Shown: positions 50,593 to 59,128 of the stretch, piece by piece
Layout: each line of letters opens with the position of its first letter
How positions within the stretch are numbered: position 1 is the first letter of the stretch
Assembly: GCF_009674685.1 (NCBI RefSeq)
Contig: NZ_WKJI01000001.1
Coordinates: forward strand, 558,001-622,000
Reading direction: 5' to 3'
Source of the DNA: Pedobacter puniceum
GTDB taxonomy: Bacteria; Bacteroidota; Bacteroidia; Sphingobacteriales; Sphingobacteriaceae
Length of the DNA: 64,000 bases
Made by a program: the position numbers and the translations under genes
Notes under the pieces: model-generated
Database searches by the model: none
What the model saw: the letters and a program-made list of their open reading frames with translations, nothing else
Told to the model about the DNA's origin: nothing

Positions 50593-51381
50593 TTAAGGTT
50601 TAAGTGTAATCGTTCCTAAACTCTTTATTTGGCCAGCCGTTACACTAACATTAGTGATGGTAGAATCTTTAAAGCCTGCCACAGGTACAAATTTTACCGC
50701 ATAGGTACCAGTTTTTAATCCACCAACGATGAATGCACCAGTTTCTGCATTAGGTACGGTACCCACAGTATCAGTACCTGATATTACTAAAACCTCAGGG
50801 GCACTCTCTAAAGGCAAAACTGTACCAGAAATTAAACCTGTTGTAGCAGCAGTTATACCTCTTACTACAGGTTTTAAGATATATTTATTATTACCAGTTT
50901 TAACAATAGATTTAGCAGCATCAAAATCTAATAATAGGGTATAAGCTGCGCCAGATAATAATTCTGGATTTTCTGTTAGTTTAACTTTAAAGCCTGATGA
51001 TTGTCCGCTTGGAGTTTGTAATGGCAATTCTTCACCATCAACTACTATAGTATTTCCTTCATCAAGTACCAATCTTATTTCTGTAATTTCTCCGGCAGGC
51101 ATTTCTCCTGAAGCCACTAAAATATCAGGGTTACTAGTACCAATTCTAAAATCAAGGATATTAAAAATATTGGTTGTAACAGGAAATACATAAGTCTCAT
51201 CGCCAGAAAGCAATACAATCTCTTTAACATCTAGATTAATAGCGTCAAAACTACCTGGCGCATCAGTCATCCTGATTTCTACTTTACTTTTACCATCAGC
51301 AATTTCATCCTTTTGGCAAGCAGAAAATAAACCTAAACTTGCTACAAGTCCAAGTACGGCGTATGTGAATTTCTTTTTCAT
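50593..51381 (-). CDS. DUF4382 lipoprotein
   Basis: The 262-residue protein has a lipobox in GLFSACQKDE (Cys 22). The DUF4382 domain (VEIRMTDAPGSFDAINLDVKEI, about residues 33-165) is followed by a carboxypeptidase-regulatory-like beta-sandwich (GLISGTVLPLESAPEVL, about 185-262) of the type found in surface-exposed proteins. Role unknown. It lies on the minus strand, divergent from the small Pro-rich protein and regulatory operon. Confidence 0.85.
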   Translation of the reverse strand: MKKKFTYAVLGLVASLGLFSACQKDEIADGKSKVEIRMTDAPGSFDAINLDVKEIVLLSGDETYVFPVTTNIFNILDFRIGTSNPDILVASGEMPAGEITEIRLVLDEGNTIVVDGEELPLQTPSGQSSGFKVKLTENPELLSGAAYTLLLDFDAAKSIVKTGNNKYILKPVVRGITAATTGLISGTVLPLESAPEVLVISGTDTVGTVPNAETGAFIVGGLKTGTYAVKFVPVAGFKDSTITNVSVTAGQIKSLGTITLKP

Positions 51382-51556
51382 GTTTTTAATATTTAAACGG
51401 TTATATCATAAGTTTTACATGGTCAAAGTTGTAGGGCAAACATGAAAAGAACATGAAAAAGAAATTTTTTTTTATTTCTAAAATTTCATCAAAATTTCAT
51501 TTAAGGGATACATCTTTGTTGTACTTAACGAACTCCATGTTAAGGATAGGTAGATG

Positions 51557-51587
51557 AGTTTGTCTCCTTAGGGAGACAAACTTTTTT
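51557..51587 (+). terminator. Strong terminator with no gene before it
   Basis: The 11-bp perfect stem AGTTTGTCTCC / GGAGACAAACT has a TTAG loop, followed by TTTTTT. It sits in the divergent gap, 12 bp before the 92-aa gene. Just upstream is a smaller hairpin CTTAAC / GTTAAG (about 51526-51546). The transcript it ends must start within the preceding 170 bp, giving either a small RNA or an attenuated leader of the downstream operon. Confidence 0.7.
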
Positions 51588-51598
51588 ATATTTACATC

Positions 51599-51877
51599 AT
51601 GAATAGGATTTTCTCTCTTCGGTTTTTGGGTTTAGCTGTGTTATTTAGCTTGTATACTAGAGTGGTTGCTGCTTCTGATGTTGTTTTTTATCAAGAAAAA
51701 GATAAAAAAACGGTAGAAACCAAACAAGCAGATCCTAAAGAGACTCAAGTAAAACCATCACAACCAGAGATTAAACAAGTTCCTAAAGCTAAAAGACAAC
51801 TTAAGCCTGCTAGTGTGAAGCCTAAAGTGCAACCTCAAAAGATTAAGATTGTAAAGCCAAATATTAAGAAACGATAA
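51599..51877 (+). CDS. Small exported Pro/Lys/Gln-rich protein (92 aa)
   Basis: It has a signal-like N-terminus (IFSLRFLGLAVLFSLYTRVVAAS). The rest is low-complexity with repeated Lys, Pro, Gln and Val (e.g. KPSQPEIKQVPKAKRQ, KPKVQPQKIKIVKP), so probably disordered and basic. There is no recognised family. It lies 16 bp upstream of an outer-membrane barrel gene and likely shares its operon. Confidence 0.65.
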   Translation: MNRIFSLRFLGLAVLFSLYTRVVAASDVVFYQEKDKKTVETKQADPKETQVKPSQPEIKQVPKAKRQLKPASVKPKVQPQKIKIVKPNIKKR

Positions 51878-51893
51878 TTAATATATCTACCTC

Positions 51894-52745
51894 ATGATTA
51901 GGAAAATTATATTTCTACTCATGCTAATGAATGTTATAACCGGAACTTTAAAAGCGCAAACAGACACTTTAAAAGCATCTAAAACATTAACATTAGCAGC
52001 TTTATATAATAGTAATATAAGTTATTACGGACAAGTAACCTCAGAAAGGTTGCCTTATGCTTTACTTAACGCAACTTTAAGATTTCCATCTGGTTTATAC
52101 CTTTCTGCGGGTTCATATAGGTTGTTTAGTGATAGCTCTTTTGTTTCGGAAGGCGATTTGGGTATTGGTTATGATTATGAAATTAATGATAAGTTAAGCG
52201 TTGGTCTTTCTTATTATAAATTCTTTTATCCTAAAAATTCGCCTTTACTACAAGCCGCCAATACCAATAATTTAAGTTTCATGGCAACTTATCATTTTCC
52301 TTGGTTTAAAAGTGTTTTTAGCACCGATTATTCTTTCGGTAAGGCAGATGATATTTTCATGAGTTTAGGTCAATCCAAAGATATTTCTTTGTTTAACATC
52401 ACAGAAAATGATTTAATATCTATTGAGCCTTGTATAGAGTTGGTTGCAGGTAGCCGAAATTTTTTTGAAACTTATACCATAGAGCAGGAAAAAAGAGGGA
52501 AAGGGAATGGTAAAAATCCTAATGCAGGAAATGGTAATGCAGGTAATACTACTACCACAACCGAAACAATTGAGGCTTCTACTTTTAGTATGTTAGCCTA
52601 TAATTTTAAACTACCTATAAATTACAGTAGGGCAAATTATTTAGCAGAACTTAGTTACCAATTTACCCTTCTTGGGCATGAAACAGAGCCTGGGGTAAAA
52701 CGAAATCAGTCTTTTTTTGGTTTAGCATTTTATTATCAATTCTAA
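51894..52745 (+). CDS. Exported probable outer-membrane beta-barrel protein
   Basis: The 283-residue protein has a signal peptide (FLLMLMNVITGTLKAQ) and about a dozen amphipathic strands ending with FFGLAFYYQF (terminal Phe, typical of BAM substrates). A Gly/Asn/Thr-rich loop near residues 200-225 (GKGNGKNPNAGNGNAG, then a run of Thr) is probably extracellular. The family is not identified. It sits six bases before the OmpR-type regulator gene, so it may be controlled by, or report to, the two-component system. Confidence 0.7.
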   Translation: MIRKIIFLLMLMNVITGTLKAQTDTLKASKTLTLAALYNSNISYYGQVTSERLPYALLNATLRFPSGLYLSAGSYRLFSDSSFVSEGDLGIGYDYEINDKLSVGLSYYKFFYPKNSPLLQAANTNNLSFMATYHFPWFKSVFSTDYSFGKADDIFMSLGQSKDISLFNITENDLISIEPCIELVAGSRNFFETYTIEQEKRGKGNGKNPNAGNGNAGNTTTTTETIEASTFSMLAYNFKLPINYSRANYLAELSYQFTLLGHETEPGVKRNQSFFGLAFYYQF

Positions 52746-52751
52746 TTCATT

Positions 52752-53426
52752 ATGAAAGTTTTAATCATAGAAGATGAAAAAACCTTGGCTTACGAAATGG
52801 AAACCTTTCTTAAAAAGGCTTTTTATGTTTGTGATTTGGCACACACCTTTCATGACGGATTAGAAAAAGCACAAGTTAACAGCTATGATTTTATCTTGAT
52901 AGATTTAGGTTTACCCGATGGTGATGGACTTGATATTTTGAAAAAGATAAAAAAATCGCATCCAGAAGCGGCATTTATCATCATCACAGCAAGAGGGAAT
53001 TTAGAAGATAAAATAACAGGTTTAGATTTAGGTGCTGATGATTATTTAGCAAAACCTTTTTACCTCTTAGAACTACAATCTAGAATGCAGGCTATTGCCC
53101 GTAGGAAGTTTAACGTTCAAGATGAGTTATTAACTATAGGAGATTTTGAGATAGATATACAAAAACGCTTGGTGATCTATAACGAGCAAGAAATAGAGCT
53201 ATCAAGAAAAGAATTTGATTTGTTAAGCTATTTACTTTTGCATAAAAACAGGGTATTAACACGTATGCAATTAAGCGAGCATATATGGGGTACTTTTGCC
53301 GATGTAGATTACGATTCTAACTATATTGATGCACACATTAAGAATATCAGAAAGAAATTGAATGTTTTAGCCTCTACAGAATGGCTAGAAACCGTTAGGG
53401 GTGTAGGTTATAGAATAAGAAAATAA
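52752..53426 (+). CDS. OmpR-family response regulator
   Basis: The 224-residue regulator has a receiver domain (IIEDEK, D51 in ILIDLGLPDG, Lys in DYLAKPF) and a winged-helix output domain (LSRKEFDLLSYLLLHKNRVLT, YIDAHIKNIRKKL, ETVRGVGYRIRK). It is followed by its histidine kinase with a 1-bp stop/start overlap (TAATG). Targets probably include the neighbouring exported-protein genes. Confidence 0.95.
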   Translation: MKVLIIEDEKTLAYEMETFLKKAFYVCDLAHTFHDGLEKAQVNSYDFILIDLGLPDGDGLDILKKIKKSHPEAAFIIITARGNLEDKITGLDLGADDYLAKPFYLLELQSRMQAIARRKFNVQDELLTIGDFEIDIQKRLVIYNEQEIELSRKEFDLLSYLLLHKNRVLTRMQLSEHIWGTFADVDYDSNYIDAHIKNIRKKLNVLASTEWLETVRGVGYRIRK

Positions 53427-54751
53427 TGAAGCTAGCCACCAAGTTACTTTTATTTATTGCAGGTTCTAAGCTTGTTGTTGCGGCTTTATTTATTCTGTTA
53501 TTACCATTTTTGGTAGATCAAATTGCATCAGAATACACCAATTATATTTTAAAAGAGCAGCAAGAAAAAGTGATGGATATTGTTGCCAAAAATGGTATTC
53601 AGTATTACCTGCAAGGCGAGAAAAGTTATGGTAGTTATACCCTGTTAAAAGAAGAATATATCGCCCTAGAGCCCTACACAGATAAAGCAAGTTTAGACAC
53701 GATAAAAGATACCAAAAGAATTATTGAAGGCGATACACTTAACTATCGGGTGTTAAGCCATACTTTCTATGATGAAAATAAGCCATACCTATTAGAAGTA
53801 GGTAAAACTATAGCAAGTATTCATCAATATAACCAACCTTTGCAACGTTTTGCGCTGTATGTGCTCATCAGTTTAATTGTTTTTACGGTTTTAATTGATG
53901 TTACTTTTACGCGTTTATTGGTTAAACCTCTTGGGCAAATTATTAAAAGTAGATTGGTTAATAGGAAATTCCCTTTTAAAGAGCAAGAAGCTAAAATTAA
54001 AACCAGTACTACAGATTTTAGTTATCTGGACGAATCTATCTTAATTTTAATGAGGCAAATAAATGAAGCTTTTGCCAAAGAAAGAGAGTTTACTGCTAAT
54101 GCTTCGCATGAGTTGATGACGCCTATCAGCATCTTACAACATAAACTTGAAAATTTGTTGAGGGATGAAGATTTATCAGAATCTGCTGAATTAGGTATTC
54201 TTGAAACCATGAAGACTTTAGATAGGTTAAAGAAGATTTCGAGCTCTTTATTGCTTATCTCGAGGATAGATAATGAGCAATTTGTGAAAAGGGATGAAGT
54301 AAACCCCGTTGTATTGTTACAAGAAATTCTGGAAGAAATAAGTCATCGTTTAGAAGAGAAAAACATTCAAATCCATTTGGACATAAAAGAAGAGCTTTTG
54401 TTAAAACAGGTTAATCACGATTTACTTTTTCAGCTTTTTTATAACCTTATTAATAATGCTATCAAATTCAATAAAGAAAACGGAACTATTGAAATTTTTG
54501 ACGAGTTATTAAGCTTTAATCAATACCAGATAACGGTAAAAGATACGGGCAAAGGCATCGCTAAAGCACAAATCCCTTTTATATTTAATAGGTTCAGAAA
54601 AAGTGATCAGGCAGAAAACCCAGGCTATGGTTTAGGCTTGGCTATTGTAAAAAGTATTGCCGCTTATCATCAGATAGATATACAAGTAAATTCTGAGGTA
54701 GATAAAGGAACTAGTTTTAGAGTTATATTTAATTTGTTTAATGATGCTTGA
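53426..54751 (+). CDS. Sensor histidine kinase
   Basis: The 441-residue kinase has two membrane helices (about 8-30 and 142-162) flanking a 110-residue periplasmic sensor, then the dimerisation/phospho-acceptor H228 in ANASHELMTPIS and an ATP-binding domain with N box NLINNAIKFN, G1 VKDTGKGIA, F box IPFIFNRFRK and G2 GYGLGLAIVKSI. It pairs with the preceding OmpR-type regulator. The downstream Crp-family gene overlaps its end by 11 bp. Confidence 0.94.
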   Translation: MKLATKLLLFIAGSKLVVAALFILLLPFLVDQIASEYTNYILKEQQEKVMDIVAKNGIQYYLQGEKSYGSYTLLKEEYIALEPYTDKASLDTIKDTKRIIEGDTLNYRVLSHTFYDENKPYLLEVGKTIASIHQYNQPLQRFALYVLISLIVFTVLIDVTFTRLLVKPLGQIIKSRLVNRKFPFKEQEAKIKTSTTDFSYLDESILILMRQINEAFAKEREFTANASHELMTPISILQHKLENLLRDEDLSESAELGILETMKTLDRLKKISSSLLLISRIDNEQFVKRDEVNPVVLLQEILEEISHRLEEKNIQIHLDIKEELLLKQVNHDLLFQLFYNLINNAIKFNKENGTIEIFDELLSFNQYQITVKDTGKGIAKAQIPFIFNRFRKSDQAENPGYGLGLAIVKSIAAYHQIDIQVNSEVDKGTSFRVIFNLFNDA

Positions 54752-55337
54752 TAACTTTAAAAATTATATCCAAAACCATTCTGATATTACTGATGAGCAA
54801 TTTTTAGAAATTAGCCATTATTTAAAATCTAAATCCATAAAAAAGGGAGAATTTGTATTAAGACATGGAGAAGTTTGTGGTTATTCTTTCTTTGTTTCTA
54901 AAGGTTTGTTGCGTTCTTATACCATTGATGAGCAAGGAAAGGAACATATCATCCAATTTGCACCAGAAGATTGGATTATTGTAGATAGAAGCAGCTATTT
55001 TTTTAATGAACCTTCAGAATTGTTTATTGATGCTGTAGAAGACACAGCATTGGTGATGCTAAATGAAGATTTTATTACCCATGCCTGTAACATAAGTACG
55101 GTTTACAGAGCTTTTAACCATAAAGCATTGCATAGCCATATCAGGCATTTACAAAAAAGAGTGAACCTATTATTAGGCGCTACTGCAGAGCAACGTTATC
55201 TAGATTTTATAAAACTTTATCCAGAACTTACTTTACGTTTACCGCAATGGATGATAGCTTCTTACTTAGGGCTTACTCCGGAATCTTTAAGTAGGGTGCG
55301 TAAAGAGCTAGCCAGAAGAAATTTCAAGCCTCATTAA
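54741..55337 (+). CDS. Crp/Fnr-family transcriptional regulator
   Basis: The 198-residue protein has an N-terminal cyclic-nucleotide-binding-type beta-roll (KKGEFVLRHGEVCGYSFFVSKGLLRSY) and a C-terminal helix-turn-helix (LRLPQWMIASYLGLTPESLSRVRKEL). It lacks the Cys cluster of true Fnr. Such Bacteroidota regulators often respond to unknown ligands. It overlaps the kinase gene and so is likely coexpressed. A second Met at position 2 gives an alternative start. Confidence 0.9.
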   Translation: MMLDNFKNYIQNHSDITDEQFLEISHYLKSKSIKKGEFVLRHGEVCGYSFFVSKGLLRSYTIDEQGKEHIIQFAPEDWIIVDRSSYFFNEPSELFIDAVEDTALVMLNEDFITHACNISTVYRAFNHKALHSHIRHLQKRVNLLLGATAEQRYLDFIKLYPELTLRLPQWMIASYLGLTPESLSRVRKELARRNFKPH

Positions 55338-55377
55338 TTTCTTATCATACATCAATGCCTAGCTTTTTTCTTTCATG

Positions 55378-55385
55378 TAAATTTG
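55378..55385 (+). promoter_or_regulatory. -7 promoter box for the pirin gene
   Basis: TAAATTTG matches TAnnTTTG, 19 bp before the pirin ATG. Confidence 0.5.
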
Positions 55386-55404
55386 AAGTATAAAATTAAA
55401 GAAG

Positions 55405-56280
55405 ATGAAAACTAAAAGCATTGAACATATTTTTACTCCACCAGCCCCACATATGGTAGGCGATGGTTTTAGAGTACACAATTTTATCCCAGGAAGCTAC
55501 GGTTTAAGTATGCAAAGGATGAGTCCTTTTATCATGTTAGATTATAATTCTAAATTTTATTTCCCTCCAACAGATAAGCCAAGAGGGGTAAGTGTACACC
55601 CACACCGTGGTTTTGAAACTGTAACTATAGCCTATAAAGGGAAAGTTGCTCATCATGATAGTGCTGGAAATAGCGGTATCATAGGTGAAGGCGATGTACA
55701 ATGGATGACAGCCGCCTCAGGAGTTTTACACAAAGAATATCATGAGCAGGAGTTTAGCAAAGCTGGTGGAGATTTCCAAATGGTACAGCTATGGGTTAAT
55801 TTACCTGCTAAGGATAAAATGTCTAAGCCTAAATATCAGGAAATCACCAAAGAAAATATTCAGAAATATGCTTTGGATAATGATGCAGGTACGATAGAGG
55901 TTATTTCTGGTGCTTATCAAGATACACCTGGTGCGGCGTCAACCTTTACGCCGGTTCATCTGCAAAATGCAAAACTTAATACCGGTGGAAAAGCGAAATT
56001 TTCTTTCCCAGCTCATTACAATACGGCATTATTGGTGGTAGAGGGCAGCATTAAAGTAAATGATGAGAAAACTGTAGCAACAGATAATTTCTTGCTATTT
56101 AAAAATGAAGGGGAAGATTTTACCCTAGAAGCATTAGAACAAAGTGTGGTTTTAATTTTAAGCGGAGAGCCTATTTTAGAGCCTATTGCAGCTCATGGTC
56201 CTTTCGTGATGAACACACGAGAAGAAATTATCCAAGCATTTGAAGATGTGAATCTAGGTAAGTTTGGTTATTTAGAGTAG
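55405..56280 (+). CDS. Pirin-family protein
   Basis: The 291-residue bicupin protein shows the pirin motif HPHRGFETVT with metal-binding His, and GDVQWMTAASGVLHKEYHEQEF with the further His/Glu ligands, in the N-terminal cupin. A second cupin holds LVVEGSIKVNDEKTV. Bacterial pirins can act as quercetinases or bind regulators. It is monocistronic with its own promoter box and is followed by degenerate repeats. Confidence 0.92.
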   Translation: MKTKSIEHIFTPPAPHMVGDGFRVHNFIPGSYGLSMQRMSPFIMLDYNSKFYFPPTDKPRGVSVHPHRGFETVTIAYKGKVAHHDSAGNSGIIGEGDVQWMTAASGVLHKEYHEQEFSKAGGDFQMVQLWVNLPAKDKMSKPKYQEITKENIQKYALDNDAGTIEVISGAYQDTPGAASTFTPVHLQNAKLNTGGKAKFSFPAHYNTALLVVEGSIKVNDEKTVATDNFLLFKNEGEDFTLEALEQSVVLILSGEPILEPIAAHGPFVMNTREEIIQAFEDVNLGKFGYLE

Positions 56281-56410
56281 TTGGTTAGGTATTAGTTTGT
56301 TAGTTTGTTGGGTGGTTAGTTTGTTAGGTTTTAGTTTGTTAGATTTTAGTTTGTTAGGTGGTTAGTTGATTAGGAACTGGGTCATTAATTTGTTAGTTGA
56401 TTAGGCCCGA
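56281..56410 (+). repeat. Degenerate TTAG-rich repeats
   Basis: Many slightly different copies of GTTAGTTTGTTAG / GGTGGTTAGTTTG follow one another immediately after the pirin stop. At the end is a short hairpin CCCGA gcta TCGGG (56406-56419). There is no gene. Confidence 0.7.
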
Positions 56411-56425
56411 GCTATCGGGTATTAG

Positions 56426-56480
56426 GTCATGGCGATGAGGAACGAAGAAGCAATCTTTTTTTATGGGTTGCTTTTTCCTG
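56426..56480 (+). repeat. Degenerate REP-like element
   Basis: GTCATGGCGATGAGGAACGA, then AGAAGCAATCT and GGGTTGCTTTTTCC, resembles a repeat I know from Bacteroidota and other genomes (GTCATTGCGAGGAACGAAGC and its complement). The AAGCAA / TTGCTT portions can pair. Copy identity is low; the assignment is from memory. Confidence 0.45.
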
Positions 56481-56630
56481 CTCTTGCCACCCAGAATTCA
56501 GACAGCGGTCTGCAGACTATCAACTTCCTACTCTTTCCACTCAGGCTTCGGACAGCGGTCTTCGGACGCTCGACTTTCAACTCTTTCCACCCAGACTTCA
56601 GACAGCGGCCCATTGCTTCAGACTTTCAAC
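56481..56630 (+). repeat. Three diverged 50-bp tandem repeats
   Basis: Copies begin at 56481, 56531 and 56581 with CTCTTTCCACCCAGA or variants, followed by CAGACAGCGGTCT and a GACTTTCAACT-like tail. The third copy runs into the 3' end of nfi and contains its stop codon. Confidence 0.7.
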
Positions 56631-57307
56631 TTATGCTCAATCCTAATCCTATTAACCAATAAATGTGCTAATCGGGTTGGTTCTGGGATGCGGTATTTGG
56701 TAATACAGTTTTTTATTATTTCTACGCTTTGGTTTAAAGAAATTTTATGACCTGGCGATACAAAAATAGGTTTGCACTTGGCTTTGCTTCTAAAGGCAAA
56801 GCCAAGTGTTTCTTGTTTACTTAATAGGGGAGTTTTATCAAAAGGCTTACTACCTGGTTCTTCATAAAGACCATGCAACCTGCTCTTTGCCGAGCCAATG
56901 CTAGGTATATCGGTTAATAAACCAAAATGTGTAGCTATACCCAATCTTCTTTCGTGTGCTATTCCTTGTCCGTCTAATACCATTACATCTGGCAATTGTT
57001 TCAGTTTTTTAAAAGCCTCTAACAAAGCTGGTATTTCTCTAAAAGCTAATAATCCGGATAGGTAAGGAAAAGTGGTGCTAGAAATAGCGGTAGCTTCTTC
57101 AATAACGATCAAATCTGGGTAAGTTAAAATCACAATACCAGCATAAACAGTTTCTTCATATTTATTAAAAGAAATATCAGCGCCAGCGATATAGCGTATA
57201 GGTTTATCAAGCTCTTGAAGATTAATCAAGGCTCTTAATTCTTTTTGATAAGCTATGGCTTCTCTAGGGCTTAAATCCTGATATTTTTCTGGTGCTATCA
57301 TCTTCAT
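56618..57307 (-). CDS. nfi: Endonuclease V
   Basis: The 229-residue enzyme cleaves DNA near deaminated bases (hypoxanthine, uracil). It shows IAGADISF (catalytic D44), VLDGQGIAHERRLGIATH (D112, H118) and GSAKSRLHG, all typical of EndoV. The last codons (HKLKV and stop) lie in a degenerate repeat, so the C-terminus may have been altered by repeat invasion. An alternative start is Met 3. Confidence 0.93.
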   Translation of the reverse strand: MKMIAPEKYQDLSPREAIAYQKELRALINLQELDKPIRYIAGADISFNKYEETVYAGIVILTYPDLIVIEEATAISSTTFPYLSGLLAFREIPALLEAFKKLKQLPDVMVLDGQGIAHERRLGIATHFGLLTDIPSIGSAKSRLHGLYEEPGSKPFDKTPLLSKQETLGFAFRSKAKCKPIFVSPGHKISLNQSVEIIKNCITKYRIPEPTRLAHLLVNRIRIEHKLKV

Positions 57308-57386
57308 TTCTATTTGTAGCGCTATCGCAATAGTAATACCATATTAAATTTTGCGTTTATGCATCAGTAAATTATTAATTTTAAGC

Positions 57387-57899
57387 ATGCAAAAGAGGAT
57401 ATTACTTTACTTCCTTTCTACCTTTCTATTTATTTCCTGTTCTTCTAAGAAAAACCTTACACAATCATCTAAAAACAGTACGACTGTTGTACAAAAATAT
57501 GCCCGTTTAATGGATGTTCCGAAAAAGAAAATCAAAAATCCAGAGCTGTATCAGTTTATTGATGAATGGTTAGGGACAAGATATCAATTCGGCGGATTAA
57601 GTAAAAACGGCATAGATTGCTCTGGTTTTACATACCTGCTTTATAAAGAAGTTTACAATAAAAACATCCCCAGAAATACATCAGAACAAATAAACATCAT
57701 CAAAAGGAAGTATGAAGGGCAGCTTAAAGAAGGTGATTTAGTTTTCTTTGATTATGATAAAAAGAAATTTAGCCATGTAGGTGTATTTCTACAAAACGGT
57801 TACTATGTACATGCCAGCACCAGAAAAGGAGTGATGGTTCAAAAACTTAAAGACCCTTACACTTATAAGTATTTTTCTAGAGGTGGTTCTGTGAAATAA
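57387..57899 (+). CDS. NlpC/P60 (C40) peptidase lipoprotein
   Basis: With ATG at 57387 the product is 170 residues. It has a lipoprotein signal ending in FISCSS (Cys 18) and an NlpC/P60 domain with catalytic Cys C78 in GIDCSGFTYLL, His H130 in KFSHVGVFL and a third polar residue in YVHASTRK. It cuts gamma-D-glutamyl-diaminopimelate bonds in peptidoglycan. The in-frame TTG 36 bp upstream would add residues before the signal and is rejected. It lies 80 bp from nfi, divergently. Confidence 0.9.
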   Translation: MQKRILLYFLSTFLFISCSSKKNLTQSSKNSTTVVQKYARLMDVPKKKIKNPELYQFIDEWLGTRYQFGGLSKNGIDCSGFTYLLYKEVYNKNIPRNTSEQINIIKRKYEGQLKEGDLVFFDYDKKKFSHVGVFLQNGYYVHASTRKGVMVQKLKDPYTYKYFSRGGSVK

Positions 57900-57968
57900 T
57901 ACCTTTTACAACAAAAGAAAATTTTGCTTTCTATAGCCATATAAATTACCCACCTTTGGTACAGGTTT

Positions 57969-58091
57969 ATGAACAAAGACGATAAGGGATATAATTTTTG
58001 GGGCAAATACAAGCAATTTGCGTCTAATGAAATATTGCTTTATCTTATTATGGTGATAGGAATATTGTTAGGCATCCTCATATTTGGTTAA
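57969..58091 (+). CDS. Small membrane protein (40 aa)
   Basis: An open frame from ATG 57969 to TAA 58091 encodes a charged/aromatic N-terminus (NKDDKGYNFWGKYKQF) and one hydrophobic helix (about residues 24-39, ILLYLIMVIGILLGILIF). The composition and position between two same-strand genes support a real single-pass small protein; no family is known to me. Confidence 0.5.
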   Translation: MNKDDKGYNFWGKYKQFASNEILLYLIMVIGILLGILIFG

Positions 58092-58154
58092 GTGTTTATC
58101 TCAACCTATATCATATTTAGGTTCATAAATTTCCATCTTTTAAGAACAAAATAA

Positions 58155-59117
58155 ATGAAATTAAAGCTAAAGCGCCCACTGGCATTTTTTGATTTAGAGG
58201 CAACAGGAGTAAATGTTGCGTCAGACCGTATTGTAGAAATCTCTATTCTAAAGGCTATGCCAGACGGTACCGAGCTTATTAAAACGCTTAAAATAAATCC
58301 TCAAATGCCTATTCCTTTAGCGTCTAGCTTGATACATGGTATTTATGATGAAGATGTAAAAGATGCGCCAACTTTTAAAGATGCAGCACAGGAAATTATA
58401 GATTTTCTTGGCGATGCCGATTTAGCTGGTTATAATTCTAACAAGTTTGATATCCCGATGTTGATGGAAGAGTTTTTAAGGGTAAAAGCTCCTTTTGATA
58501 TTGATAATAGACATTTTGTAGATGTACAAAATATTTTCCACCAGATGGAGCAACGCACTTTAAAAGCGGCGTATAAGTTTTATTGTGGTAAAGATATTAT
58601 TAATGCGCACTCTGCCGAAGCAGATATTAAAGCCACTTACGAAGTTCTATTAGCGCAAATAGAGAAATATGAAGGACAAGATTGGGAGGATAGAAACGGT
58701 AAAATATCAAAACCAGTAGTTAATGATGTAGAGGCTTTACATCAATTTACCAACCTTAACAAACCTGTAGATTTTGCAGGTAGAATGGTTTTTAACGATG
58801 ATAATATAGCTTGCTTTAATTTTGGTAAACATAAAGGAAAAACAGTTTTCCAGGTTTTTGATGAAGAACCTAGCTATTATGCCTGGATGATGAACGGAGA
58901 TTTCCCTTTATACACCAAAAACCGTTTAGAAAAACTCTGGACAGCATACAAAAACCAAAAGAACGAAAACAGGCAACAACAGCCAAAGCCACAACAAGGG
59001 CAACAAATAAAAGCACAGTTTAATAAGCCTGTAGCTAAAGCTCAAGATCCAGATTTGGCTAAGCCAGCAGATGAAGACATGTTGAAAATGTTAGCCAGCA
59101 AATTCAAAAAACTTTAA
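58155..59117 (+). CDS. 3'-5' exonuclease, DnaQ-like
   Basis: The 320-residue protein has an exonuclease domain with FFDLEATGV (D, E metal ligands), ADLAGYNSNKFDIPML (Asp) and NAHSAEADIKATYEV (His, Asp), the DEDDh set of the DNA polymerase III epsilon group. A C-terminal domain follows (about 225-265, FNFGKHKGKTVFQVF and YAWMM), as in exonuclease X-like proteins. A Gln-rich linker precedes the last helix. It is probably a repair or RNA-trimming exonuclease. The 40-aa membrane gene precedes it. Confidence 0.9.
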   Translation: MKLKLKRPLAFFDLEATGVNVASDRIVEISILKAMPDGTELIKTLKINPQMPIPLASSLIHGIYDEDVKDAPTFKDAAQEIIDFLGDADLAGYNSNKFDIPMLMEEFLRVKAPFDIDNRHFVDVQNIFHQMEQRTLKAAYKFYCGKDIINAHSAEADIKATYEVLLAQIEKYEGQDWEDRNGKISKPVVNDVEALHQFTNLNKPVDFAGRMVFNDDNIACFNFGKHKGKTVFQVFDEEPSYYAWMMNGDFPLYTKNRLEKLWTAYKNQKNENRQQQPKPQQGQQIKAQFNKPVAKAQDPDLAKPADEDMLKMLASKFKKL

Positions 59118-59128
59118 TCTTTACACCT

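Noticed and set aside
56429-56750. Two plus-strand open frames between pirin and nfi
   Set aside because: They consist of degenerate repeats and nfi antisense; there is no protein-like composition.
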